This document shows positions 1-12,466 of a stretch of DNA of 64,000 bases, in pieces. Under the pieces are notes generated by a model. The model did no database searches. It was given only the letters and a program-made list of their open reading frames with translations, and had not been told where the DNA came from. The translations under genes and the position numbers were made by a program. Every line of letters starts with the position of its first letter. Position 1 is the stretch's first letter. Source of the DNA: Cylicocyclus nassatus (taxonomy: Eukaryota > Nematoda > Chromadorea > Rhabditida > Strongylidae); assembly GCA_958299035.1 (NCBI GenBank), contig CATQJL010000001.1, forward strand, positions 105,471,661 to 105,535,660, in the 5' to 3' direction.

Positions 1-2466
1 ACATAGTAAATGCACGCTTTGTCAAAAGATTCACTGAAAGACGTCAGCTTCCCTCTACAAACTGTGTTTTAGTGTACTTCACCGAAACTACGCAGTGTGT
101 TGTTGCTTTTGATAGCTTGTAGTCTGAATAAAGATCCTTTGTTCGCTGATTATCCACTAGATTACCTTTACAAGATGGTGCATGAGCGATTAGGGCCTAT
201 TCATAGTCAATCTACAACTGACGCTCACTGCTCTCGGAAAAGGTGAAAAGAGTGCAAGGCATTTATGCCGTTAGTTAGTGTGTTTTTATTACTAATTTAG
301 GGGGACTTAACTACAACCAGAGATTGGAATATTTTTCCAAGATTGGCAAAGCAGACTAGTTAGCATAATCACTTTCCGCAGATACACATTTATGTCCTCA
401 GTTATTATTTAGCAAATGCGATGTTATCGTAGTGAAAGTTCAAACACTTGCAAAAGTTGGGCAATGTTGTTGGAATAAACTACATTTGCATCGGAAAGTT
501 CGACTTTCTATAAATCTCGGTGATGAATACTGTTACAATTCGACTGTTTAGCCACATGGTGGTGGTCGAAAGAAAGCTTAGAATTTTGCCTGTAGGGTTG
601 AGGAGATGTTTGATCGGGTAGTCTGTAAATTGTTTTCGCCCATTTCAGGCTCTGAAGAAGGCGAATTATTGCCGAAACGTTGGCCTAAATAGTTAAATTA
701 CCAATCTCGGTTGTGGCTAAACAATCGAAGAGTAACAGCAGCATCGCTAAATTGTGAAAGGGACTGATTTGACAGTCTTTAAACAAATTGCTTTCGAGTG
801 GCAAACGGCTCAGCAAACTTCAGAATTTGAGGAAGATTCTGTATGCCCTTTACGCGAATCCAATTCGGGCTCGTGCCCATGATTGCTCGCCGCAGGTCAG
901 GTATGTTTGAGAAATTTTCAAAACCTAGACTGCGTGACTTTGGTTCGAATTCTCTCTCTCTCAGTATACCCTTGTGTTCTATCCGCGATTGGGTGAATTT
1001 ATGCAAAACCACTCAGCTCAATGAGTTCTCCCTGGATGTGACCAAACTCCTAGAGGCCCTCCATGTACGTAATTACCACGGGATGTCGCCTTGTCTTAAG
1101 CCGCCGATAATCACCAATTTAACTCTGCGCGCGACGTCAGCGAAATCATCGAGGGTAGACCGTTTCCGCTAAGATAATCTACGATTCCTACCGCTCCCGG
1201 TACCGAACTTCCTGCAAATCAGCTCCCAGCTTTTATTGCGTCATAGCACGGCACGATCCAAAAGGTCTAACAGTCTTTGCTCAAATGCTGAAAACAAAAC
1301 TTCATCCCGGAACTTGCCCGAGATGCCAAGCACCATTGAGAAAACATGAGAAAACAAAGAAAATTCGGAACGAGAAAAATGAATAAGGCTTTTCGGGGCC
1401 GTATATGCCCCAATCAACATGGCGACTCGCCCAGCGGGAAGTGGTCAGGGCGTCATTATGGTAGCGTTGGCAATAGCGCATGCAGCACTTCCCGCCAATC
1501 TCACGGAGGAGATTTTGCAACTACACCCAACGAAAGCCTAAAATTTAGCCAACAGCACTTGTATCTGGAGATGCTCTTTGCGCACGTTCTCTAAAACCTC
1601 TCAAAATCCTATTAAACAGTTACACGGATTGATAAAGTATTATTGCTTCTCGACATCACCTCAAAAATTGGAGTTTAGGAATACAGATAAAATGGCAGGG
1701 AGACGCTAAAGTCAGCATCTTTCTTAAAACGGATGACTCTAACGAATAAAGCTGGTTTTATTTGAAGTCAAAGGGGCGAGAACGAGAAAATTTTGATTAG
1801 CAAGGAATATGATAGACTCAGCATTTACAGCAAGTAGTCCATTTGAAATATTTCTTCTCTTTGCTCTCTTGAAGTTACTCATGATAAGAAAAGTTTGATA
1901 CATTCCTTTTTTATTTGATGAATGCAAGTGCTTCCACATTGTGAGTACCTCATCGGTTTTTCATATTGCTGACGTCTATTACCTATGTATTCCATTATTC
2001 TGGAAGCAACTGAACTGTATATTTGGTGGAACACCACAACATTTGTCGCGGACGTGAGTAATTCAACGATTTTTCACAAAAGGGCAAAAGAACTCTGCAT
2101 CCTGCATCGTCAAAATCGTATCTTAGTATTACATATGAGAAATTGATGCTTTAGAAACGATAGCAAGCATCAGCAACAAAAGTCGCTTTTACCACAGTGT
2201 GTATGCTACCATCGCAAGCTCGTCGTTCTCGGGATAGGAGTATTTACTATGGGAAGCAATAGACTACGACAGTGACTGATTGATGCTGCCCAATCGTCTT
2301 GTTAATCATTGTCTCATCGCTTTGGCAATTTGACAGTGGTCATGCATTTGTTAATTTGCAGGGATTATGTAGGGGTGACTGTGGCTTTGAGTTTGTAGGG
2401 GTAGCATACTGAACACTAAAAAAGTGTTGTAATAGTGATAGCGGCTGTATTTGATTATTGCACGTA
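1..2466. other. No gene seen: AT-rich DNA with a GC-richer patch
   Basis: Apart from the inverted-repeat segment at 480-760, a GC-richer patch at about 840-1300 opens overlapping frames on both strands but shows no recognisable domain; it looks like an eroded transposon. A 10-bp perfect inverted repeat (GCGGGAAGTG and complement) lies at 1435-1496. Confidence 0.5.
480..760. repeat. Inverted-repeat segment with hammerhead-like motif
   Basis: GTTACAATTCGACTGTTTAG and CCACA (533-556) recur in inverse at 707-740 (TGTGGCTAAACAATCGAAGA, GTAAC). Between them, CTGAAGAAGGCGAATTATTG and CCGAAAC (about 651-678) match the conserved core layout of a hammerhead ribozyme, with a GGC/GCC stem. Such motifs are known in Penelope-like retroelements; that attribution is inference. 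Confidence 0.4.
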
Positions 2467-3830
2467 TTAGGATGATCCGAAAGTTCTTGCGCATCATTTT
2501 TGAAGCTTATAACTTCTTGCTATTTGCGGACTAAATTTTGATGGATGGAGTAAACCCGTTTTTATGTGATAGTGCCTTTGCTGCTCTCCAATAAGGGGTA
2601 GCTTCTGAGATGGATGCAGGAGAATAAAATCACTTTAACTCCGGTCATTTTTAATTGAACTGCAAAAAATCTGGGAGTTGCAATAAAACGAGCAAGCAGT
2701 ATATTAAGTCTTCCAATTCACCCTTCCCATCTGTGCAGAGTTTATGATGAAAGAGCATTTCCCTGAAGAGTTGATTTTGGCTTAGCATCAAAACGGCAAA
2801 TTGATGGCATTTTTTTTTTTGAAAATGATAATTCTACAGGATGTCCCAAAAAAAATGTTTAGAACGTTTGATCGTTAATATCTCTCTTCCCAAGAAGTCT
2901 TTTGCCTTGCTTCAGGTACCGTTTTGTAGAGCTGGCTTCAACTTAGATTTCCATTATAGAACGAATCACCCATCTCTCTTCATTACTGTAGGGTTACGGT
3001 AGAAACTTCAAAGAGGGTTTTGAACCATAAAAGGCCATATTTTGTTTCAGAAAGGGAACAAAACAGCCTGAAAACTTTTACACCAGGCTAATTAGAATTG
3101 CTGATTATAACTGTAAAGTTCTCAACTTATCATGATGCTTCATTGAAGAGTTATGCCAGGTAAGAGGTTGCGGTCATTTTTTCAATGTTCCTAAAAAGTG
3201 CGGTTACACCGTTTAGAAGGCTTCGTAATCACGTGAATAGTTGAGTATTGAACTCAGCGTCTATAAAAACCCTATTACACAAGTTTTCACAATTTTTTGA
3301 AAATTTTTGAAACGGCAGCTTTTTCCACATTGACACCATATGTTTCAAGTTTCTACCGTAATCCTACAGTAATGAAGAGAGATGGGTGATTCGTTCTATA
3401 ATAGAAATCTAAGTTGAAGCCAGCTCTACAAAACGGTACCTGAAGCAAGGCCAAAGACTTCTTGGGAAGAGAGATATTAACGATCAAACGTTCTAAACAT
3501 TTTTTTGGGACACCCTGTATAAAGAAGTGCTCTTTATACAAACTCTGCACAGATGGGAAGAGTCGATTGAAAGACTTACTATACTGCTTGCTAGAAATTT
3601 TTTCACGAGTTCAGATCTTCAACAGGCTAACTCAAAATGGCCGAATTTGAAGAGATTTTATACTTTTGCTTCCATCTTGAAAGCTACCCTTATTAGATAG
3701 CCGCAAAAGCACTACCACAAAGGAAAGTGTTTCCTCTATTCAGCAAAATTAAATTTGTGCAAATCCATTGAGAGAGCAAAAAGTCATGATTTTCTAATAA
3801 TGACGCGCAAGAATTTTCGGGCTGACCTAA
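2467..3830. mobile_element. Mariner-like long inverted-repeat element containing a nested element
   Basis: Starts TTAGGATGATCCGAAAG and ends GCTGACCTAA, flanked by TA at 2465-2466 and 3831-3832. Its arms are long imperfect inverted repeats (about 370 bp left, 310 bp right), including a conserved stretch beside the insert near 2690-2750 and 3520-3590. The middle is occupied by a second element. No coding capacity. A relative lies at 56672-57217. Confidence 0.8.
2837..3517. mobile_element. Nested fold-back element with ~170-bp terminal repeats
   Basis: Begins CAGGATGTCCC and ends GGGACACCCTG, flanked by TA on both sides (2835-2836, 3518-3519). Left arm 2837-3005 and right arm about 3347-3517 are inverted copies with only a few differences and small indels. 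The unique centre is about 340 bp. It sits in the middle of the older element at 2467-3830, so it inserted later. Tc1/mariner-type, non-autonomous. Confidence 0.85.
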
Positions 3831-3834
3831 TATT

Positions 3835-3860
3835 ATTTAGGTTGTCCAGAAATCAATGCA
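3835..3860. repeat. Second mariner-like terminus abutting the 2467-3830 element
   Basis: TTTAGGTTGTCCAGAAATC follows the end of the previous element after only a few bases. It resembles the left terminus of the same broad family; no partner end was found. Confidence 0.35.
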
Positions 3861-4680
3861 GGTTTTTCAAATTCTCACTTCAAAGCGTCATAACTCCTTT
3901 GAAATTGCATATTTTGAAATGGGGTAAAAACTATTATGATCAGTAAGTCTTTGTCTACCTGAAGCATTCCCGATTATTTCTGTAACTTCAACAAGCAAAT
4001 TACTGGAAGCCAGAAAGTAAGAAGGTTTTTCTTAATTAAGGTCAATATTTGGCAAATTGTAAACTCCTATCGGATATGAGTGTTCAGCGAGAAACTTCTG
4101 CAGCTTATAGTTACAGAGTACTACATATATAGCTATGCAGAAATCTTTTAAGGAATTTTCTGCGAAAGAAAAAATTACGGAATCAAAATTTTCTATTTTT
4201 TCGATATTTCCTCCCCGGACGCGATCTCCGATAATTTTGATTTTTTTATTAACTCAACAAAAATAAAGCCTAAGAGGTACCAGTTGAAATAATATCTGAC
4301 GGCACTGGCCTCATTCTTCAAGAAAGAAGAGAGACTTTCATGGTTGCTTTCTTTAGAAAAGTTTTCTACGCCATGGAGTCGCCACCAATTATCCATGATA
4401 AAGCCTCAATTTCTCTGCTTTCACAATAGTTTCAAGGAAGTGCTACTATTTATTTTGTAGGTTCACTCAATATCTTGCTTCAGCTACATCATCATGGAAA
4501 TACCCTTCTTGCCGAATAAGTTCAAGCCAGAATGGTGCAAAAGGTATCTTCGGATAGTTGTAGATTTTGAACAAGCGAAGATGATCGCAGAAGTAATACA
4601 TATAAGATAGAGCATGAAGAGGGGTTTCTATAGTATGCGAAGTTGGTCGAAAGATGCACATATACAGAAGAAGATCCTAA

Positions 4681-4705
4681 TTCGTCCGAAAAATTTCCGG
4701 ACGAA
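4681..4705. repeat. Palindrome TTCGTCCG / CGGACGAA
   Basis: Eight-base perfect arms around an A/T-rich centre (AAAAATTTC). The flanking bases (CTAA, CTAAT) are partly symmetric too. It resembles abutting transposon ends but no element was delimited. Confidence 0.4.
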
Positions 4706-4787
4706 CTAATATTTATTACATGAAGCGATGTGCTATCATGTAGGAAAGTGCTGTGGTATACCTAGTACAAACACACCAAGGTGGCTC

Positions 4788-6410
4788 ATCACCAGGGTCA
4801 AGCGTGAGGTGTGGCATGTCACACCTGGGGGTCGTATTGAGGAATCAGGAAAGGGGGGGAGGGTTCGTTATCAAGGCGTCCGCTGTACATAACATGATAT
4901 TCGTTAACGATGTCAAATAGGCCCGTCATGCAAAATACTAGTACATTGATATTTAACCCATTATCGCACGTACAGTAAGCATAAGTAAAGACGTATGAAG
5001 CATAAGAGCATCGTTTTGTAATTAACAAGTGAAATAACCCCTGTGGTCCAAGTTTCAGCGAATTCTGAGGTTTCCAAATATAGGACCACCTACGTCGTTT
5101 TCAAACATGTTACTTTGTCTCAAAGGTAAGTAACTACTTTTTTTGCGCTTTATACAAGGAACTACTATTTCTTTGCTCATATATCTCGTTTGTTCCATTT
5201 TTCGTTGTAAATATCTCAGGTTAGAGAAGACAATCAGGCACAAATAGCTTTAATGTAGATTACGAGGCCTAGGGTTGTTTCAGAGTGCCGCACTGACCGC
5301 AGCAGACTGCAGCAGACTGCAGCAGACTGCAGCAGACTGCAGCTGATCGCATTGACCGCGGGCCGCACAGATCGCTACATCCTTTTGTGAAGGTGGAGAG
5401 AATAAATAGTTGTAGCTTAAATAGTCTCTTAACAGTATATGCCCCTACAGACAACAAGAGCGGGAGTAAAATAGGTATATGCAGTGACAAAAGGAATCCG
5501 AACAAATATGAGCAGGTCAGCTGCAGTCTGCTGCAGTCAGCTGCGGTCTGCTGCGGTCAGTGCAGTCTGCTGCAGTCAGTGCGGCAGTATGAAACAACAC
5601 TTAGGCTATCGAATATATACCTTCTCGCCTTCCCTTGCGATTCAAGGTAGCGCAGACTTAGCATGTTACTGTATTCCAATATTTTCGCAGTATTTTACTA
5701 TTTTACATTTGCATAGGCAAGGAAAAACGATTATATTTTGCTCTTAAAGAAACGTTTCATATGAAATTTCTGCTATGTAAAGAAGAAGATTAAGCAGTAA
5801 CAACGATATACAAAACGCAGCTGTTTGATCTGTTTGAAGGTAAGTTAATGGAGTGTGGCACCATCCCATTAACTACATAAAAAAACACTTTTAGCGAATA
5901 TTATTTATATGAACAGCCTAGACGTCGTAGATGTCATGAGAGCGATTTGAGCCTGATTCGTCTTTTCAGCTCTGAGTAATATTTGGTGAAAGCACAGCCA
6001 TTGAAAGCGAAAAATAGGAAAAACAAGATTTTGATTGGCTTCTGATTCCAAAGTTAGGAAGTCTTTTGAAGCGAGATTTCTGAAGTGGCCAAAGAAGGAA
6101 TAGTGCTTTGTCTTGAGTGCAAAAACTTCTGGCTAGTTCACCTTTGAAACAAAGCTGATCATGGTGGAAAATGGCGATTTCACTTAGGTGACCCAGTACC
6201 TTGAAACTTCAAAATTCGCCCAAACATTGGCTACAGGGGTTAATTGACATGCTAATTAAGGATATGTTGCCCGTTATGTTTAACAGGGCCTTCAAGTAAT
6301 GCTATCTTATCTATACAGTTCGGGGGGTCTTATTGAGACAGCATTAAGAGGGGGGGGGGTCGTAACCATCGATCGTGTGCCACACTTCTTGCATGACCCT
6401 GCTCATGCCG
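4788..6410. repeat. Related G-rich and GTGTGGCA segments at both ends of a 1.6-kb interval
   Basis: CACCAGGGTCAAGCGTGAGG and TGTGGCA (4790-4816) recur in inverse near 6380-6410 (TGTGCCACACTTCTTGCATG, ACCCTG). Separately, GGGGGTCGTATTGAGG at 4827 and GGGGGGTCTTATTGAG at 6320 are direct repeats leading into G runs. The interval may be one decayed DNA transposon containing the CTGCAG element at 5266-5610, but the mixed orientations leave this open. Confidence 0.35.
5266..5610. mobile_element. Fold-back element with CTGCAG-rich tandem arms
   Basis: Outer ends CCTAGGGTTGTTTCAGAGTG and the complement of GCAGTATGAAACAACACTTAGG are inverted repeats. The left arm contains four exact 10-bp units (AGCAGACTGC) at 5301-5340; the right arm (5517-5585) holds a diverged array of the inverse unit. 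The two arms could form a long hairpin about 340 bp across. No transposase and no clear target duplication. Confidence 0.65.
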
Positions 6411-9142
6411 ACAGAAGTTTACCATAACAGTCATTATAATTTTGATTCAAATTATCAGTACTTTTCCAATTAGCCTAAGAACTTCCACGCTTTCGCTGTT
6501 CTCTGATTATAACCAGGAATTCCTGCATTAGCACAAAAACAGAGATTTATTCTTCTTAACCACTGTAAGATATAGAAAGGAAACAGAACCTGCTTCATTG
6601 TTCTCATTCCGTAGTTTCGCCTCAAGAACTCGCGAATTATAGGTTTTTCAGGCAGTAACTTACTTTGCCGACATGAAATGATATAATTAAAGTAATCACG
6701 CAGAAACTTCTATTCTAGTTGAGCTTTTTTCAACGTAGTCGTGGATTTGCTGCATTCTGGAGTACTACTGTTTTGTTCTGAGAATATTTTTTTCACAGCG
6801 TTCTAACCGGAAGAATGACCGTCGACATTTCGCTTTTTGGAAAGGTTAGGAAAAGCGCTCACTTTAAGTGATCGAAGCATCAGATAAGTAGTGCTATTAC
6901 ACTTGAAATTCATATATTTCAACAACAGAACGTTTTTGGAAAATTTCACAAATAATTTCTATTGTTTACGTATTGAGTTACACTTTACGCATATAAAAAG
7001 GAAACTTTTCGAGAGGTACTGAATTTTCCTGATATCATTTCATTCTTTGCTATTGGGACTCTATGTATATTTGACTGCAGTCAAAGAAAATACAGAAAAG
7101 AAAATACATATGAAGAATTCTGGAAAATGAAAGCGGCATAAACAAAACTTTGAAAAATCAGTGGAAAACTGGAGCATGCATACCAAACTGTTAGATAGTT
7201 TTTTAGGTCGTGAATCAAGCTCAATAATTAATTTCATCTGTGCTGACGTTTCCGCGTAGTCGCCTTTTTTATATTTTGGGAAGGTCAGAAGCATTACGGC
7301 TCAGAAACTTATCAGCTTAAAGAAACTTACGATAAACAGTGACATGGTGCCAGAGAACGGACAAAGCTAGCGCCTCCCTCAGGGGTAAACAGTATGAGTA
7401 TCAGTGAGATAATGCCCTTACTAGTAAACTAGTTCTTTTATTTGCATCTGACCTGGACCTGGTAGAACAAAAACCACAGAGATTTTAGTAAATAACTTCC
7501 TTTTCCACTAATGCATGCGTCCTTGTGGTTCATTCCAGGAATATTATTGTTGGATGTCATCCAAGACGCCTCTAACCTTTTTTCGCGCTATTACTTTAGT
7601 TTCTCGCGATGAGCCACAGTACGGCATTGCCTCCAGTGAGCGCCTAGTGTTGTAGACAATGTTCTTGATTTTAAAGATCATCTAATTGCTCTGTGATCCG
7701 CACCACGCTTGCTAGTTTTATTGACCCACCAATGTTGAATAAGTAATAGATACCATTTATTCGGTCTTTCGGCGGGATAGAGCATAGAATACAGATTTCT
7801 TGGCACAATTGCGTATCAATTGTTGCTTGGCGCTAAAGAAGTGTATCGATACTCTGATTAAGTTTCAAAACTCGTGTGCTGCAAACTTTTTTTGCTTACG
7901 GGACTGCCATAACGGATGGTCAGGACGGTACACATTCTGCATTCTCTCAGGCATGACGCATATCCGACGTTTTTGTTTAGCTTCTAATTACTTTAGAGAA
8001 GAAGTGCAAAGGAAGTCATTCAACCCAACATATGCATGAAGTGGTGGCGAACCATTTACATAAATTTCGTTTTAAGTCTGTCTGTAATGGCTTTCATTCG
8101 CAGAACACTTGAAAAATAAAAGAAATTATATCAACGAAACCTTCTTTGTACTAAAGAAATTATCTTGTGACTTATAGCAAAATGGAATGCGAAATTCTCA
8201 CGATAATCTTCGTGTTTGTAGTTTCGACTAGACATCTGTTTTGTGATACATTACTAATAAATCCATCTCCCGTCTCCTGATGTGGTAAGTGAACTGACAA
8301 GGCATCAGAAATTTTTTTTAGAAACTATGGCGCAAAGCAAGTCGCAGATAGTGAAATAACTAGTCCAAAATCTTTTGATTTCGCCTTCTCTTTTTGCAAA
8401 ACATTTCAAACGGCTTGATATCTCTTGTCAACAATTAACCAGTGCAGGTTTTTTATTCAAGCGAACATTTCATGCTTTCCTTTCTGTTATTTCTTTATCA
8501 TAGTCGGTTGTTTCCAACGGCTACTACGCCACCGCAGCAAACCAATGCAATTCTTCATTACACGTTGAGATAAAACGCAACGATTCGCCTATACTGAGGA
8601 AATTGGGCTTGCCAACCAATTTGCAATCCATTTCGTTGTGCCTGTAATTTTCGAACTTGGGTCCCAAAGCGGAATCCTTTTAACTTCTTATGAAGATCCC
8701 TGTTGCTGTCAGTTCAGTAAATAAAAGCATTTATCCGTGTTTCACAGTGGAAGATTGTTAATGACCAGTTCCGAGCAATAACAAAGTGTAGGCGATGTAT
8801 AGATGACTTGGCAAAGGAAAAAAAGTGGTTGTGAATGGAGGAAAAGAGTAAGAGCACAAAACCCTTCATACCAAAACAGAAAAAAACGAACATGATAGTG
8901 CAGATAAGTATAGACTAGTTTCTGCCGAAGGGGGTGATTTATTTTGCGATGCGGGCACAAACGCAGTGGACGGCGTTAGAGCCAACAAGACTTGCAAACG
9001 TTTCTCTTGTGGGAAGATGAGCAAAGAAAACGTCCGCAAAAGAGTTGCAGAGCCACTGCGACCGCTTGATGTGGATTTACATTTGAGACAGTGATTATTG
9101 CTCTCATTCTCACTATCGAGGTTTAGAGTACTAATCGCCGAT
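5611..9142. other. No gene seen
   Basis: AT-rich sequence with short chance ORFs only (longest about 79 codons near 7800-8039 without a recognisable feature). The right part of the inverted/direct repeat described at 4788-6410 is included. No splice-consistent exon chain was found. Confidence 0.5.
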
Positions 9143-9144
9143 GG

Positions 9145-9290
9145 GGGGGGGAGAGGGGGGGGGGGAGCGCGGTCATCTGCAACAAATACGCACGTTTTCA
9201 CATGCAGAAGACGCGATTTTGAAGGAAGTCCGCGCCTCCTACGTTCGACGACATATAGTCCTCTTCCCATTATCGAGCATTTTGAGGCTC
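9145..9290. repeat. Degenerate copy of the ATGTCGCCGA MITE family
   Basis: CGGTCATCTGCAACAAATACGCAC and ACGACATATAGTCCTCTTCCC match the right half and terminus of the element at 40785-40963 in the same orientation. The left end is replaced by purine-rich G runs. Confidence 0.55.
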
Positions 9291-9668
9291 GGAGCAAGAT
9301 TGCATTACCATCGGATTCTTTGGGTTTAAAAATACAGAAAGGAAAGGATATGATACATTTCGTGCTAGTATGTAGATTCTGATATGCAGAACAGAATTAC
9401 AGCTACAATAACGATACAGAGTTCCAGCAAACGCGTGGCACCACGGCATGCAGCGGCACGGTCCCGAGTAATTTAGGGGAACTTTACATTTTCACATAAG
9501 TTTTCAAAATTACAGCTCTCGGATTCATGAACTTTTCAAACATGATTCAACTTCCTCATGCGCATTTGCCATCGAGTTTGATGTTATATTTGGCTGTCGT
9601 AAACAAGGCATTTGCTTGTGCAGAACACGATCGATATTCTGTGTGAGTTAAAGCTAGGTTAGAGGACT

Positions 9669-9712
9669 ATGTTGCCGAATGTAGGAGGGTCCCGCGTAGA
9701 ATTCTTGCAGAA
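9669..9712. repeat. Fragment of the ATGTCGCCGA MITE family
   Basis: TGTTGCCGAATGTAGGAGGG and TCCCGCG, then ATTCTTGCAG, correspond to the left half of the 40785-40963 element. It runs directly into the paired palindromes at 9713-9754. Confidence 0.45.
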
Positions 9713-9754
9713 GCGATTTGGCCAAATCGCGTAAAGTAGGCCTTAGGCCTAAGG
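9713..9754. repeat. Two adjacent perfect palindromes
   Basis: GCGATTTGGCCAAATCGC (9713-9730) and CCTTAGGCCTAAGG (9741-9754) are each perfectly self-complementary, 10 bp apart. Both motifs recur in imperfect form near 10515-10565, 15356 and 60535, so they are parts of the dispersed GCGATTTGGC family rather than a lone regulatory site. Confidence 0.7.
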
Positions 9755-10514
9755 CGTACCTGAGGCGATTTCAGCGCTGCACGATTTGGCATAGAAGCAA
9801 CTGTTCGTATTTGGTCGTTACCGCCCTTTGTTTGGACATGTATCGAATATAGGAGACGAAATAATACTCAGAACTATAATCGCCTAATACCACTCGTCAG
9901 CCAACACAAAGATTATCTGCCACGCGGGTCTTGAGCGGTTGGACACGAGCACACCTTAAACTTGGGTGATTGAACTTTGTCAGAGAAACAAATAACAACA
10001 ACAAATACGATAGAACAAATAACAAATAATGTTACTGAATGATAAACTACAAAGAGGAATGATATGATCAAAAGAAGACACAAATATATGAGTGAAATAA
10101 TGTTAAAACAAATGAGCGAGAGTCGTACATGTGAATAACTCTGACTGTGCACTGTACTACCTATATGAGTACGATCACATTATCAAACCACAGCTGCGCG
10201 CGACATCCTACTGTTAGCTAGAAACCGTGAGCAATTCACATATGATGATAACATCTGCATATTCCTTTAATAGCAAAAACGATGCAAGCTGCTGAATTCA
10301 TCTGTGCTCTGCAGCTGGCAGAGTATTACTAATAAACTACATGCATGTAATGAGTTTGCACATACTGAGAGTGAAAGGAACATTAAGAACTGCGAAGTTT
10401 GTATAGGACAGGACCTGATCCGTTTGCAAGAACTTACAAAAGCTACGCGTCCATGCATTTGAAAACCGCCCACGATGAATTTGTGGAAATCTGGCAGAAC
10501 GCCAAGTCGTGGAC

Positions 10515-10620
10515 GTCGCAATTTGGTCAAATCGCGTAAGGTATGCTCTAGGCCTTAGAAATGGCAGAGCCGAGTCTCGATCGCATAGGAAGGCCGTCAT
10601 TACGGAGAATGCGACGGGCT
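10515..10620. repeat. Fragment of the GCGATTTGGC family
   Basis: GTCGCAATTTGGTCAAATCG then CGTAAGGTATGCTCTAGGCC repeats the arrangement seen at 9713-9754 in direct orientation, with point differences. Confidence 0.5.
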
Positions 10621-12382
10621 AGTACAACGTCGGAGCACTACTCGAACAATGGCGATTCTTATTAGTACAAAACTTTTTACAGCGCGTCGCGTTCTTCGCA
10701 ATTACGTCCAATTCTTACGTTGGATTGCTGGATTACCCGACGCTAAGTAATAATAGTCCTATCTTTTGCACAAACTGGAGGATGTACAAAAAAGCGATTT
10801 TTTGCTCAGAGTTCGATGGATGTATATTCCTGCGTCTTTTCTTTGGAGCTGCTTTCCGAATAACGCGAAAACGATATTCAGCTTTTTCCTGTGCCCCCTG
10901 CCGAGCTGTGGTTCACACGGTGAGTAAACGTTTTACTCAGCTCACGAGTTTTTTGAAGTCTGAATCAATTTAGCGACTTTGTTGGATGTCAGAGAGATAA
11001 AGTGCAAGTGCAAATGATCCAATGACATGTATTAATAGAGAGGTTCCATTTGATAGGTGGTCGATGAAGCGCAAACGGAAAATGACATCAAAAATGCAAG
11101 GGAAATCAAAATTGAATTTCTCACATAATACTCCTTAGGCACTGCGGACAACGACGTCATTCGAAGAGAAAAACTGGTCCGTCGTCTAAGGTAAGCTGAT
11201 AGCTTTGACGAAAGGTAAGAACATACGACGTGCAGGCTTTGTAAAGTAAAGTACTCGTTTTGGCAAGGGATCTTTGCAAAAACTAAAGGGTAAGAAGGCA
11301 AACAGTAGGTAAGACTGGCAAATTTTTCAAAAAATTTGGAAATCAAAACCATGCAAATCTAAGATGGGAATCTTTACTGTTGCTTTGGAGTCACCCACTT
11401 CTCATTCTTGACGATAAAGAGTTCGGAACGGAGCAAAGCCACATATTTCCAAGCAACGGGAGCTTTGGTGAAATCTGTGCTCATGCAAAAACTACTGACT
11501 TTTTGACACAAACATGAAAAAGTAGACATTATGAAAGCGCGGTACAAAAAAATCAACAATGTAGCGCATCAGCTGGGACGCTGATGCAAGCGGCTAGATC
11601 GTGATGAATTTACAGATGATAAATAAATGGAAAACTTTACATAAGATGATTTTGGAAGCAGAAACAAAAAAATAATAAACATAGTACTGACCAAGCGGTG
11701 CCTTTTATGTCTACCGAGTCCATAGAACAAGAATCAACATTTTTTGACAGTTAATAGAAAATTGATTTAAGACAACATGAATTTAACATAGCTATATCTC
11801 TACCTACTATCGATCTTCGTTTCCCAAATCCTTCACAACAATCTTTCACTAGAGATGTTTCCCAGCAAAACAGAAAGTATCAATGGAAGTTTACGGATCT
11901 CAAAGTGGTCATTTGCGATTTTTTCCTGTGCAAACGCATTGAACGTGGAATTTGAAGCAGCTCGTGTAGTTCTTGCAAAAGCATAGACTTTCATTTTCAA
12001 TGCTTCTAATGTATGGGCAGGTCATTTGACTAAAAATTATTAAGAACTGTGCTTACGCTTAGATTTACCAATGTTGTGAGTCCTTTCAGCGCAATGTTCC
12101 CTAGCTTGGATAGAACCCATATTTATAATAGGCGAGTCATCAATGGAGCACTTCCCCGTTCTTTCTCTGTATCCCATCGATGGGGCGGGACCATACAAAA
12201 AACGTCAAGCCATTGGGGCGAATGCGTGAGACGGCACTCACAGCCGCAGCAACGCCTACGGCCGCAGGACTCAGTCCAAGCTTTTCGATCTCTTTTGTCC
12301 ATAGCTAGAAATTGTCTCAATGGAAATAGTCCCGAACTAATGGTCCTTACAGCACAGACAATCATCATTTTTTTGCTTTTAG
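10621..12382. other. No gene seen
   Basis: AT-rich with chance ORFs up to about 106 codons on the - strand (11352-11032) that lack domain features. A GC-richer stretch at 12140-12300 precedes the possible exon at 12383. Confidence 0.45.
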
Positions 12383-12466
12383 GGGGGCTGCAGTATTCTG
12401 TGAGCCCCGCGCGAATGATAGTGACTCAAACTGGGATCATGAGCAGCGACGAGGAGAACACCAAGG
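12383..12466 (+). CDS. Possible distant first exon (encodes MSSDEENTK)
   Basis: A T-rich acceptor ends at 12382. It is followed by an 84-nt segment with ATG at 12439 that encodes MSSDEENTK and ends in a strong GTAAGT donor at 12467, leaving one base (phase 1). The asparaginase region beginning at 30230 follows a TACAG acceptor, is open in phase 1 and runs in frame into the ATG at 30277, so joining the two would add 25 residues across a 17.8-kb intron. The joint is inference: nothing in the intervening DNA looks like another exon of this gene. It could equally be the first exon of an unseen gene or a chance splice pair. Confidence 0.3.

Noticed and set aside
5301..5340. Tandem array considered as CRISPR-like
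   Set aside because: 10-bp units without unique spacers in a nematode genome; part of a fold-back element.
8866..9297. 143-codon ORF on the - strand
   Set aside because: Spans a degenerate MITE and G runs; composition is low-complexity and no domain is visible.
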